Program-made: the position numbers and the translations under genes
Shown: in pieces, positions 24,700 to 32,576 of the stretch
How the letters are laid out: the number at the start of each line of letters is the position of its first letter
How positions within the stretch are numbered: the first letter of the stretch is position 1
Assembly: GCA_948684385.1 (NCBI GenBank)
Contig: CAPQCU010000003.1
Coordinates: 40,228-104,227 of the forward strand
DNA length: 64,000 nucleotides
Reading direction: 5' to 3'
From: an uncultured bacterium
GTDB taxonomy: Bacteria; Cyanobacteriota; Vampirovibrionia; Gastranaerophilales; Gastranaerophilaceae
Notes under the pieces: model-generated
What the model was told of the DNA's origin: nothing
The model's database searches: none
What the model saw: the letters and a program-made list of their open reading frames with translations, nothing else

Positions 24700-24748
24700 T
24701 TCCAAGTTTGTAGTTTTAAAACCAACCCAATACATTTACCCCCCAAAT
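24700..24748 (-). repeat. GGGGTAAATG-family repeat, copy 5
   Basis: Minus strand: GGGGGGTAAATGTATTGGG, TTGGTTTTAAAACTACAAAC, TTGG. Same order as copy 4. The regulator stop codon (GGG GGG TAA) lies inside it, between the regulator and kinase genes. Confidence 0.75.
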
Positions 24749-25443
24749 GGGGTTAACTTATACCCTACATTTGTGACTGTGTGCAAATACTTCGGATTTT
24801 TTGAGTCCGGCTCGATTTTGTTTCTTAAAGCTCCGACGTGAACTCTTAACATCCTTACGTCTTCATCACTTGAATACCCCCATACCTCTTCAAGAAGCGT
24901 TGCAAGGGTTACAGGCTTGTTGAAATGCTGGATTAAACAGTATAAGATTTCAAACTCGGTTGGCGTAAGCTTCATTCTTTTGTTGAGAACGATGGTTTCT
25001 AAAGTATCCGGAAGTATTTCGATTTCTCCTGCCTGCAGAATTTCATTTGACATAATTGTCTCTTCCTGAGGCTGAGAGCGCCTTAAGAGAACGCGAATTC
25101 TTAAGAGCACTTCCTGAATATCAAACGGTTTTACAAGATAATCATCCGCTCCGCTGTCAAACCCGCTTGTTTTATCTCCGATTGTGCCTTTTGCTGTAAG
25201 CATAAGTATTGGAACATTTATTTTTGCCTGACGGATGTTTTTGCAAACATCAAACCCGTTCATCTTCGGCATCATAACATCAAGCAGGATTAAATCGTAC
25301 TTGTTGTTTAAAGCTTTATTAAGCCCTTCCATGCCGTTTGAAGCGGTGTCAACAAAATAACCGCTTGAAGAGATGTCAAACTCAAGCAAATCTCTGATTT
25401 CGGCGTCGTCGTCGACTATAAGTATTCGTTTTTTTTCTAGCAT
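24736..25443 (-). CDS. OmpR/PhoB-type response regulator
   Basis: 235 residues: receiver domain 1-~122 with DDD (11-13), phospho-acceptor Asp55 (LILLDVMMPKMNG), Thr/Lys switch residues (LMLTAKG, VKPF), and a C-terminal winged helix (~138-232, LTPTEFEILYCLIQH, VHVGALRNKIEP, HTVTNVGYKL). Activates or represses transcription after phosphorylation by the adjacent kinase. RpaA/RpaB-like features are visible, but a specific orthologue cannot be named. Its C-terminal Gly-Gly-stop is formed by a dispersed repeat. Confidence 0.92.
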   Translation of the reverse strand: MLEKKRILIVDDDAEIRDLLEFDISSSGYFVDTASNGMEGLNKALNNKYDLILLDVMMPKMNGFDVCKNIRQAKINVPILMLTAKGTIGDKTSGFDSGADDYLVKPFDIQEVLLRIRVLLRRSQPQEETIMSNEILQAGEIEILPDTLETIVLNKRMKLTPTEFEILYCLIQHFNKPVTLATLLEEVWGYSSDEDVRMLRVHVGALRNKIEPDSKNPKYLHTVTNVGYKLTPFGG

Positions 25444-25445
25444 GG

Positions 25446-26057
25446 TTAGTTCCTTCCGTAAACAGGTGCAGGTTGAATATAGAGTGGTTTTAAGTTTTGC
25501 CAGTCAGTACCTGATTGAGCAAGCTTATTGAGAATTTCTCCCAGCGGATAATCACCCTGCTGATAAGAAATCGCTTCAGAAGCGTGAGCGCTCAGCCTTT
25601 CAAGCAAGCTGTTATCTGTTATAACCCGCCTTCCTGATACGATTTTGTCGACTTCTTCCAGCTCAATCGCGCCTAAAATTTTGCCGTCATAAACGTAAGC
25701 TTTATTCTTCCTTGCATCCAGACAAACCAAATCATCTCCGCCTGAAATTTTTGAAAGGATTTCTAAAGAAGAAACTCCTTTGACCTTGATATCAAGCTGC
25801 TGCGCAAGAACTCGTGCAACTGTTGTGCAGGCTCTTATTCCCGTAAAACTTCCAGGGCCGATGTCTGTGGCAATCAAATCAATATCTTTAGGTGTAAGTC
25901 CCGCTTTTTTCAAAATACTTACGATTGTAGAAATCAAATAAGCGGAGTGATAATTTTTTCCGTCGGAGAGAATTGTTTCACTTCCAATGATTTCGTTATC
26001 TTTGCTAAGCGCAATATATGTTTTATCAAGACAGGTGTCAAAAGCTAATACTATCAT
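25446..26057 (-). CDS. tsaB: tRNA t6A biosynthesis protein TsaB
   Basis: 203 residues, ASKHA-fold partner of TsaD. Visible features: MIVLAFDTCLDKTYIAL at the start, KNYHSAYLI, the GPGSFTGIRACTTVARVLAQ signature (about 68-87) and VKGVSSLEIL. With TsaD and TsaE it makes N6-threonylcarbamoyl-adenosine at position 37 of ANN-decoding tRNAs. Directly coupled to tsaE (4-base overlap), the usual arrangement. TsaD is not in the window. Confidence 0.93.
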   Translation of the reverse strand: MIVLAFDTCLDKTYIALSKDNEIIGSETILSDGKNYHSAYLISTIVSILKKAGLTPKDIDLIATDIGPGSFTGIRACTTVARVLAQQLDIKVKGVSSLEILSKISGGDDLVCLDARKNKAYVYDGKILGAIELEEVDKIVSGRRVITDNSLLERLSAHASEAISYQQGDYPLGEILNKLAQSGTDWQNLKPLYIQPAPVYGRN

Positions 26058-26518
26058 TTTTCCAGCCCTTCTATTATATTCCGGTTCTTTTCTCCTATGG
26101 AGATAAAATCATAAATCCTGCTGTCATCATCGTCATAAGTTACGTTGATTTCTATTCTTTCAAACGGGAGCTCGCCCTGAGAGAATTCTGCCCATTCAAC
26201 AAAAGTTATTTTTTTGCCGGTAGAATATTCTCTAAGCTCGTCTGTAATTGTCTTTATGCCGGCGTTTTCGAGCCTGTATAAATCAAAATGATACACAGGA
26301 ATAGAAGCGCTGTGGTATTCGTTCAGGATTACAAAACTCGGGCTTGTAACTTTTTCTTTTATTCCTAAAGCTTCTGCAACAAGTTTTACAAACGCTGTTT
26401 TGCCGGCTCCGATTTCTCCGAATAAGTTCACAAAACATCCTTCGTCTTTAACCAGATTTGCGAATTTGTATGCAAGTTTTCTGGTGTCTTCTAAAGTTAC
26501 GCATTTTTGCTGATACAT
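26054..26518 (-). CDS. tsaE: tRNA t6A biosynthesis ATPase TsaE
   Basis: 154 residues, P-loop ATPase. Walker A is GEIGAGKTAF (~35-44), followed by VTSPSFVILNEY and VYHFDLYRL, then VEWAEF, all family signatures. It stimulates the TsaB-TsaD complex. Its start overlaps the upstream diguanylate cyclase gene by 22 bases and its stop overlaps tsaB by 4, showing a tightly packed operon. Confidence 0.93.
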   Translation of the reverse strand: MYQQKCVTLEDTRKLAYKFANLVKDEGCFVNLFGEIGAGKTAFVKLVAEALGIKEKVTSPSFVILNEYHSASIPVYHFDLYRLENAGIKTITDELREYSTGKKITFVEWAEFSQGELPFERIEINVTYDDDDSRIYDFISIGEKNRNIIEGLEK

Positions 26519-27870
26519 ACCCTGTTCCTTCCGCTTTCTTTAGCTTCGTATAACGCTTTGTCTGCGAGCTTAAACAGTTCTTCTCCGCTCAAATCAGGCG
26601 TCAGCTCTGCTAAGCCCATGCTTATTGTGACATTGATATTTAATTTGTCAAGCTGAATAGACGCTTCTTCAACTGCTTTTCTGAGACGTTCTCCGACGAT
26701 TTTAGCTTCGTCAATATGAGTATAAGGCAGAAGTACTGCAAACTCTTCTCCGCCATACCTTGCAGGTATGTCTGATTCACGGAGCTGCGCTTTTATTATT
26801 GAAGCAACTGTCCGCAAAACTTCGTCTCCGCTTGCGTGCCCGTATGTGTCATTAACTTTTTTGAAAAAGTCAATATCAATCATCATCGCACAGAGCGGGT
26901 TTTTCTGACGTTTTGTTGTTGCAATTTCCTGCTTAAGCCTTATTTCAAATTGACGCCTGTTATTCAAATTAGTTAACGCGTCTAAAGTTGCGTATTGAAG
27001 CACTTTTGAATAGGTGTTAGCTCTGTTAATCGTAATTGCTGACTGCCTTGTAAGCTGCTCTAAATAGCTGATGTCGCGTTTGGAAAGCTTGTCTAAAGTA
27101 CTTCTTGCAACAATACAGCCGATAATTTCGCCCTCGGATGTCAGAGGAAAAGCCCCGATTTTATCGTTGTTTGTAAGAATAAACTCCGTCTCAGGCGTAA
27201 GCTGTTTTAAAGCTTCGTAAATTCTTTCATCCTTGCACGCTTTTGGCCAGACGAGACTGAATTCTTCTCCCTGCTTTAAGAATACATAAATTAAATGGTC
27301 AGAAATAAACCTGTCAAGCATTTCACCGATTAAAGGCACGATGTAGTTAAGTTCGTACTGGGTTTCAATGATTTTTGCAATGTTTTTCATCGAGTCATGA
27401 AACTCTACGTTAATTTTTGACTGTTCGCTTAAAACGATGTTTTGAAGCTTTAATGAAACCTGAGAAGCAAGGATTTTCACTAGTACGAGAAAATCAACAT
27501 CAATTGTAGTGTTCTCTTCAAACTCCATTTCAATAATCCCGTTAGAAATCGGGAGGAAAAGCGAGCGGATTTTGAAGCTTATACCGTTAGCTGAAGCCGG
27601 AATTTTGTAAGCTTTTGAGTTGATGATAAAATCTTCGCCCTGAATTTCTTTGTAAGCTTTATAAACTTCTGAATCGTCGGGTATAACGCTCCAGCTTGAG
27701 TCACAGCTCCTGATTGTGTTTGTTACACTGTCAAAAACGTATATTGCAAATTTATTAAGGGCAGCATGTTCTTGAAGAGTTGATTTTATAACACTTTGAA
27801 GCTCACATGTATCAATTTCTCCGGTGAGTAAAACAGAAATTTTTGATAAAAAATGAAGATAATCTATCAT
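26497..27870 (-). CDS. GAF-GGDEF diguanylate cyclase
   Basis: 457 residues. N-terminal GAF-like regions (~1-285, with two stretches resembling GAF folds) precede a GGDEF domain (~292-457). The A-site ARYGGEEFAVLLPY is intact, as are DIDFFKKVNDTYGH and ALYEAKESGRN. It should make c-di-GMP from two GTP. An RxxD inhibitory site is not evident before GGEEF (RESDIPARYGGEEF gives R..D just upstream). Two bases separate it from the upstream TPR gene. Confidence 0.92.
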   Translation of the reverse strand: MIDYLHFLSKISVLLTGEIDTCELQSVIKSTLQEHAALNKFAIYVFDSVTNTIRSCDSSWSVIPDDSEVYKAYKEIQGEDFIINSKAYKIPASANGISFKIRSLFLPISNGIIEMEFEENTTIDVDFLVLVKILASQVSLKLQNIVLSEQSKINVEFHDSMKNIAKIIETQYELNYIVPLIGEMLDRFISDHLIYVFLKQGEEFSLVWPKACKDERIYEALKQLTPETEFILTNNDKIGAFPLTSEGEIIGCIVARSTLDKLSKRDISYLEQLTRQSAITINRANTYSKVLQYATLDALTNLNNRRQFEIRLKQEIATTKRQKNPLCAMMIDIDFFKKVNDTYGHASGDEVLRTVASIIKAQLRESDIPARYGGEEFAVLLPYTHIDEAKIVGERLRKAVEEASIQLDKLNINVTISMGLAELTPDLSGEELFKLADKALYEAKESGRNRVCISKNA

Positions 27871-27872
27871 TT

Positions 27873-28946
27873 TTACTCCTCCTCTTCTTCCGTGTACTCT
27901 TTAAAGTAATCTAACCCTGAGCAGGTCTGGAAGTTTTTCAGGATAGCTTTATCAAACTCCTCGTCTGCAACTATCCTGCCGTTAACGTAAGTGTAGCTTA
28001 TATTTCCGAGCGGTTCATCAGTGAGTTTTTGAGTATAATATTCATCGCTTGTAATGAATTTTCTTGTTGCGTCGTTTAACAGGTTGAATATGTAAGTTGA
28101 CTCTAAAGTCGAAGAGTCAGGCTCTTCAAGGATTAAAATTGCCGCTTTGTGAAGCTCGTTTATTGAATCGCGGTGGCGGTTTAGCTGACGCAGAAGTACT
28201 GCAAGGTTGTAATGCGCTTCAAATTTCATTGGCTCGATGTTGATTGCTTTGCAGTATTCAAGTCCTGCTTCTCTGTATTCTCCGCGCAGGTGGTGCGCAA
28301 CTGCTTTGTTGTAACGCACATCGTAATTCTTTTTAAGGAATTTTAGTGATTTTTCGTAAGCTTCAATTGCATTTCCTAAATAAGTGTATACAAGGTAGCG
28401 CTTGTCAAGCGGGAGATACATTGCTTTCTGCTTGTAAGCGACGCCTTTGTTGTAATAAGCAAGTCCACGGTTTGTTTTAACGCTTTTTACGTTACTGAAA
28501 ACAAACGGTATCCAGAGTTTGAAGAGTTTAATCTGCGTTACTGTGTCAAACTGTTCGATTGCTTCGTCGAAGAAGCCTAAATCTTCTGAGTAAACAATTC
28601 CGAGGTTCATACGCGCCATGACGAATTTCGGGTTGTACTTGATTGCGTTTTCGTAGGCGTCAACGGCTGAAAAATAGTCTTCGTAGACTGCATAGATATT
28701 TCCGAGGTTGAACCACGCTTCGTAGTGTTCGGGATAAAGCTTTAGCCCTTCTTTGTAATAGTCCAGAGTTTTAGCCATATTATCCTGCGAATATGCCTGA
28801 TCGCCTTTGTAAATCAGGTATGTTCCTTTTGCTTTCATAACCTGTTTTTCAATCCAATCGCGGTAGAAGAAAGCAAGCAGGGCTAAAGCGCAGATTAAGA
28901 TAATCAGCGTAACTTTCGAAAATAGTTTGCGTAAAAAACGTTTCAT
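27873..28946 (-). CDS. Membrane-anchored TPR protein
   Basis: 357 residues from the ATG at 28946. An N-terminal membrane helix (VTLIILICALALLAFFY, ~12-28) is followed by several tetratricopeptide repeats (AWFNLGNIYAVYEDYFSAVD, ARMNLGIVYSEDLGFFDEAI, AHYNLAVLLRQLNRHRDSIN) and an acidic tail. A TATAAT box (28961-28956) is 9 bases before the ATG, which both supports this start and suggests an almost leaderless mRNA. Probably a scaffold at the membrane; partner unknown. First gene of the run ending with tsaB or further. Confidence 0.85.
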   Translation of the reverse strand: MKRFLRKLFSKVTLIILICALALLAFFYRDWIEKQVMKAKGTYLIYKGDQAYSQDNMAKTLDYYKEGLKLYPEHYEAWFNLGNIYAVYEDYFSAVDAYENAIKYNPKFVMARMNLGIVYSEDLGFFDEAIEQFDTVTQIKLFKLWIPFVFSNVKSVKTNRGLAYYNKGVAYKQKAMYLPLDKRYLVYTYLGNAIEAYEKSLKFLKKNYDVRYNKAVAHHLRGEYREAGLEYCKAINIEPMKFEAHYNLAVLLRQLNRHRDSINELHKAAILILEEPDSSTLESTYIFNLLNDATRKFITSDEYYTQKLTDEPLGNISYTYVNGRIVADEEFDKAILKNFQTCSGLDYFKEYTEEEEE

Positions 28947-29047
28947 ACAAGTTAAATTATACCATAAATCGGAGGGTTGTATATATGTATAATACATGTT
29001 AAAATAAGAATAAAGGCAAGGGTGATGAACGCACCCTTACCACCTGT

Positions 29048-29122
29048 TTAAAACAGGATTTTGATACATAGAACTATTGCCAGTATTAGCAGTAGTTCTT
29101 TTTCATTAATTTCAACTAGCAT
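29048..29122 (-). CDS. 24-residue hydrophobic peptide (toxin-like), unit D
   Basis: AAAGGAGGTG precedes the ATG at 29122. The peptide begins MLVEINEKELLL, continues as a nonpolar helix with one Cys (19), then Lys21 and ILF. It matches the unit C peptide at 13 or more positions. It is predicted to insert in the inner membrane. Type I toxin identity is inference from the size, hydrophobicity, RNA structure and antisense terminator. Confidence 0.74.
   Translation of the reverse strand: MLVEINEKELLLILAIVLCIKILF
29070..29103 (+). terminator. Antisense terminator inside unit D peptide gene
   Basis: Plus strand: GAACTATTGC (29071-29080), 8-base loop, GCAGTAGTTC (29089-29098), then TTTTT. One wobble pair. 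Equivalent in position to the terminator in unit C but with different stem bases. The antisense promoter is not clear here. Confidence 0.65.
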
Positions 29123-29206
29123 ATTCACCTCCTTTCACTGTTGAAATTAGTCGAAATGCTTGTTAAAATCTTCTGCCTTTATTCTTATTTTAAATGTACT
29201 GAACCT

Positions 29207-29235
29207 ATTATACACCAACTGCTGCGAAAATTCAA
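29207..29235 (-). promoter_or_regulatory. Promoter of unit D
   Basis: Minus strand: TTGAAT (29235-29230), 17-base spacer, TATAAT (29212-29207). Near-consensus. Confidence 0.78.
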
Positions 29236-29254
29236 TGAATGTTCAAAATATGAT

Positions 29255-29266
29255 TTGGCATGCCAA
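29255..29266. promoter_or_regulatory. Palindrome TTGGCATGCCAA
   Basis: Perfect 12-bp palindrome between the diverging unit D promoter and the gene at 29369, followed by two overlapping TATAAT boxes (29270-29290). Possible operator. The half motif TGGCATGC recurs twice at 43283-43309. Confidence 0.4.
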
Positions 29267-29368
29267 TTATAATAATATTATAATATTGTTGTAACCTATA
29301 ATTTTAATCATATGCTACTATTTCTATATGAGAAAATTTATTGAATATTATTTAAAGGAGGCAACTAC

Positions 29369-29611
29369 ATGGATTTAGAAGATATAACTATGGAATTAAG
29401 CCGTCCGGTAGAAGCGTTGGATGTGTTAAACCGTATGTTTGAAAATGAGCTTAGTGAAAACTATGACATGTTGATAAAACCTGAGTTGAAAAAGTTTTTT
29501 GATATTTTGTACGCATACAATTACATTACGCGGCTTCTGGCAGTAAATCTTTTTCAAATACGTGAGAAGTATCAGCAGAGAATTGAAGATAATATAAGAA
29601 ATCGCCTGTAG
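29369..29611 (+). CDS. Small hypothetical helical protein
   Basis: 80 residues, with AAAGGAGG 7 bases before the ATG. All-helical, acidic N-terminal half (EDITMELSRPVEALDVLNRM) and a basic end (QQRIEDNIRNRL). No recognised family; no signal peptide. Its own AT-rich promoter region (29265-29320) separates it from unit D. Confidence 0.75.
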   Translation: MDLEDITMELSRPVEALDVLNRMFENELSENYDMLIKPELKKFFDILYAYNYITRLLAVNLFQIREKYQQRIEDNIRNRL

Positions 29612-29629
29612 TTCCTAATACCTTATAGA

Positions 29630-29658
29630 TTTACATTTATTCTAATACATGATATAAT
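29630..29658 (+). promoter_or_regulatory. Promoter giving a leaderless ribE mRNA
   Basis: TTTACA (29630-29635), 17-base spacer, TATAAT (29653-29658); the ATG follows after 6 bases. No Shine-Dalgarno site and no FMN riboswitch fit in this short space. Confidence 0.7.
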
Positions 29659-29664
29659 CAGCCT

Positions 29665-30294
29665 ATGTTTACGGGAATTATAGAAGAAACCGGAAAAATC
29701 CAAGCTATCAATAATAACAGTATTGAAATTGTGTGTGCAGAAGTTCTTGCTGATGCTAAAATCGGCGACAGCATTGCTGTTAACGGTGTTTGCCTGACTG
29801 TATCTAAGCTTGGCAAAAACTCTTTTACTGCAGATGTTTCTCCGGAAACTTTTAGAGTAACGGCTTTTGGTAGGCTTAAAACCGGCATGGGGGTAAACCT
29901 TGAACGAGCTACAAAGCTTAGCACCAGACTTGGTGGGCACATTGTTTCCGGTCATGTTGACGGGGTTGCAAAAATTTCTTCTATAACCAATAACAAAGAG
30001 TTTTATAATCTTGAAATTGAGCTTTCTGATGATGAAGCAAAATATGTTATTAAAAAAGGCTCAATTACTGTAAACGGAATAAGTTTGACCATTGCAGAGA
30101 TAAACGGAAACATAATTAAAATTGCTGTTATTCCGCATACTTATGAGTCAACAAATCTTTCAGAGCTTAAATCCGGAGATTATGTAAATATTGAGTGCGA
30201 TATCATAGCAAAGTATATTGAAAAATTTTTATCAACGAGAGATAATAAGTCAGGCGTAGACATGGATTTTCTACAGAGAAACGGTTTTTGTTAG
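29665..30294 (+). CDS. ribE: Riboflavin synthase alpha subunit
   Basis: 209 residues made of two lumazine-binding repeats: MFTGIIEETGKI...DSIAVNGVCLTV and GHIVSGHVDGVAKI...GSITVNGISLTI. Converts two 6,7-dimethyl-8-ribityllumazines to riboflavin and a pyrimidinedione. One base separates it from ribBA, so they form an operon; ribD and ribH are not in the window. Length is normal for the family (~200). Confidence 0.95.
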   Translation: MFTGIIEETGKIQAINNNSIEIVCAEVLADAKIGDSIAVNGVCLTVSKLGKNSFTADVSPETFRVTAFGRLKTGMGVNLERATKLSTRLGGHIVSGHVDGVAKISSITNNKEFYNLEIELSDDEAKYVIKKGSITVNGISLTIAEINGNIIKIAVIPHTYESTNLSELKSGDYVNIECDIIAKYIEKFLSTRDNKSGVDMDFLQRNGFC

Positions 30295-30295
30295 A

Positions 30296-31501
30296 ATGGC
30301 AAATCAATTTAATACAATAGAAGAAGCATTAGAGGATTTTAAAGCCGGTAAACCCATCATCGTTGCAGATGACGAAGATAGGGAAAATGAAGGTGATTTA
30401 ATTTGTTCTGCACAGTTTGTGACTCCGGAGCTTGTAAACTTTATCACAAAAGAATGCCGCGGGATTGTTTGTCTTGCAATTTCTGACGAAATTGCGCATC
30501 AGCTGGATTTACCGCAGATGGTAGAAAAAAACACTGAAAGCATGCAGACAGCGTTTTCTCTAAGCATTGATGCTCATCCGAAATACGGTGTAACAACCGG
30601 AGTTTCAGCTTTTGACAGAGCAAAAACTATTGAAGTTGCGATTGCACCTGACGCTCAGCCGGCTGACCTTAGAAGACCGGGACATTTGTTCCCTTGTGTT
30701 GCAAGAAAAGGCGGAGTCTTAAAACGTTGCGGCCATACTGAAGCGGTTGTTGATTTAGCGTGGATTTGCGGACATAGAGAAGCCGGAATAATGTGCGAAA
30801 TTATGAAAGAAAACGGCGAAATGGCACGCAGAGACGATTTGCACGAGTTTGCCGAAAAACATAATCTAAAATTTATTACTGTTCAGGATTTGATTGCGTA
30901 TAGAATTAAGCGCGAAAGATTTGTGAACAGAGAAGTTGAAGTTTTCCTTCCGACACAGTTCGGTGATTTTAATATTGTCGGATACGTTGATACGACGACA
31001 AAATGTGAACACGTGGCGCTTGTTAAAGATGACGGAAGCGACAAAATTCCGCTCATTCGCGTTCATAGTGAATGTTTAACTGGCGATATTTTCCACAGCC
31101 TCAAATGTGATTGTAACTGGCAGCTTCATAATGCTCTAGATATGATTAACGAGTATGGAAAAGGGGCTTTGATTTATCTTCGAGACCACGAAGGCAGAGG
31201 AATTGGTTTGATTAATAAACTTAAGACGTACAAGCTTCAAGAACAAGGTCAGGATACGGTGGAAGCAAATGTGTCTCTCGGATTTGCACCTGATTTGAGA
31301 AATTACGGAGTCGGAGCGCAGATTATTCTTGACTTAGGGTTCAATAACTTTAACCTGATTACGAATAATCCTAAGAAAATCATCGGATTAAAAGGTTACG
31401 GGCTGACTATTCACGAGAATATTAACCTGAAATCGGAAGTTAATAAATACAATGAGCGTTACATCAATACGAAACGCGAAAAAATGCACCATATAATGTA
31501 A
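30296..31501 (+). CDS. ribBA: Bifunctional DHBP synthase / GTP cyclohydrolase II
   Basis: 401 residues. The N-terminal DHBP synthase (~1-200: VADDEDRENEGDLICSAQFV, RRPGHLFPCVARKGGVLKR, GHTEAVVDLA) makes dihydroxybutanone phosphate from ribulose-5-P. The C-terminal GTP cyclohydrolase II (~205-400) has the zinc Cys cluster HSECLTGDIFHSLKCDC and RDHEGRGIGL. Both active sites look intact. Second gene of the riboflavin operon; the GNAT gene follows after 12 bases. Confidence 0.96.
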   Translation: MANQFNTIEEALEDFKAGKPIIVADDEDRENEGDLICSAQFVTPELVNFITKECRGIVCLAISDEIAHQLDLPQMVEKNTESMQTAFSLSIDAHPKYGVTTGVSAFDRAKTIEVAIAPDAQPADLRRPGHLFPCVARKGGVLKRCGHTEAVVDLAWICGHREAGIMCEIMKENGEMARRDDLHEFAEKHNLKFITVQDLIAYRIKRERFVNREVEVFLPTQFGDFNIVGYVDTTTKCEHVALVKDDGSDKIPLIRVHSECLTGDIFHSLKCDCNWQLHNALDMINEYGKGALIYLRDHEGRGIGLINKLKTYKLQEQGQDTVEANVSLGFAPDLRNYGVGAQIILDLGFNNFNLITNNPKKIIGLKGYGLTIHENINLKSEVNKYNERYINTKREKMHHIM

Positions 31502-31513
31502 AGGAATTCTTTT

Positions 31514-32506
31514 ATGGCAGAAACCACTTATGAAGTAGAATTGTTAAACTCAAATATCGCTAAATTCTTCACAGGCGTATACAACGATTTTAGAGCAAAG
31601 GCTGTGAGCGAGTATAAATTTGAGCTTGAACCTTTGTCTTACGAAGAGTTTGTTGATGCTGTAGAAAAAAACTATATGCAGTGCATTGTTTTAAAAGAAA
31701 ACGACATTCCGACTGCGTTTCTTGTGTACACAACTTCGATTTCAGAAGGTGTTGAACTGAATATTATTCACTGTCTTGGAACAGAGGATGAAGTTGCAAA
31801 AGTTAAGCTTTTAATTGAAAAGTTTTTAGAGTTTACAATAAATGAGCGTCAGTCAAAAGTTGTTTCTTATCCGATGATCGGGCATCAATCAGTGTTTACG
31901 GCTGATATCGCAAAATACGGGTTTAAATATGTCGGGCTTGCTGTTTTGAGATTTTTTATGGGTAATGCTTCGTCTGAGAGGATTTTAGAAAACATGAAGC
32001 TTTCCGAAAAGACCGACGATTACAAGATTGTAGGATATGACCCGTCTTATAAAGATGATGCAATCAGAGTTATTCACGAAGCGTTTAAAGATACTCAGGA
32101 TGCTTTGTATGATACGCGTTACAAGTCAGTTGAAGGTACAACAGATATAATAAATAAGATTGTGGAAGAAGTTTACGGTGAATTTCTACCGGAAGTTACT
32201 TCTGTACTTTTATATAAAGATACTCCTGTAGGTTTTGCGTTTGCAAATGTTACCGGAGGCAAGATTGCAAATATTCCTCTTGTAGGAATTGATAAAGCTC
32301 ATAGAGGTAAAGGTTTTTCCGGACACCTTCTAAACCGTTCAATAAAGACTATTGTTGATTGGACAAAGCTCGGAAAACGTGTTTTTTCAGAGGTTAACGT
32401 AACAACAGAGACTAACAATTACAAAGCTTTGAAAATGTATAGAAGAATAGGTTTCAGAGAGGATTTTTGTTACCCTCAGGCTTATTTGGTTCCGAAGAAA
32501 AAATAA
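31514..32506 (+). CDS. GNAT-family acetyltransferase, two-domain
   Basis: 330 residues. The C-terminal half (~170-330) is a clear GNAT domain: VGFAFANVTGGKIANIPLVG, then the acetyl-CoA loop KAHRGKGFSGHLL and the terminal NYKALKMYRRIGF. The N-terminal half shows a degenerate related fold (IPTAFLVYTT, LTIN..). Substrate unknown. AAGGAATTC precedes the ATG; it is probably the third gene of the ribE-ribBA transcript. Confidence 0.82.
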   Translation: MAETTYEVELLNSNIAKFFTGVYNDFRAKAVSEYKFELEPLSYEEFVDAVEKNYMQCIVLKENDIPTAFLVYTTSISEGVELNIIHCLGTEDEVAKVKLLIEKFLEFTINERQSKVVSYPMIGHQSVFTADIAKYGFKYVGLAVLRFFMGNASSERILENMKLSEKTDDYKIVGYDPSYKDDAIRVIHEAFKDTQDALYDTRYKSVEGTTDIINKIVEEVYGEFLPEVTSVLLYKDTPVGFAFANVTGGKIANIPLVGIDKAHRGKGFSGHLLNRSIKTIVDWTKLGKRVFSEVNVTTETNNYKALKMYRRIGFREDFCYPQAYLVPKKK

Positions 32507-32576
32507 ATACACTAACTAAATTAATTACTAATTAATAATTTTCAGGTAAAATGAAAAAGAGAAAGAAAGGAGAAGT

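Larger units (their letters stand above)
29001..29200 (-). other. Structured toxin-like mRNA unit D
   Basis: Homologue of unit C. RNA ends 29191-29174 and 29018-29001 pair perfectly over 18 bp (AAAATAAGAATAAAGGCA with its complement), extendable with one bulge. 3' hairpin AAGGGTG/CACCCTT. Leader ATTTCGAC (29157-29150) pairs with codons 3-5 GTTGAAAT (29116-29109); unit C has ATTTTGAC/GTTAAAAT, a compensatory C-G for U-A change. A second leader strand AATTTCAAC (29148-29140) can also pair there over 9 bp. Confidence 0.72.

Noticed and set aside
28946..29235. Unit D as a leader peptide/attenuator of the downstream TPR gene
   Set aside because: The TPR gene has its own TATAAT 9 bases before its ATG, and units A and B have no downstream gene on their strand. 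A common leader role does not fit all units.
29612..29664. FMN riboswitch upstream of ribE
   Set aside because: Only ~50 bases precede the gene and a promoter with a 6-base gap to the ATG occupies them.
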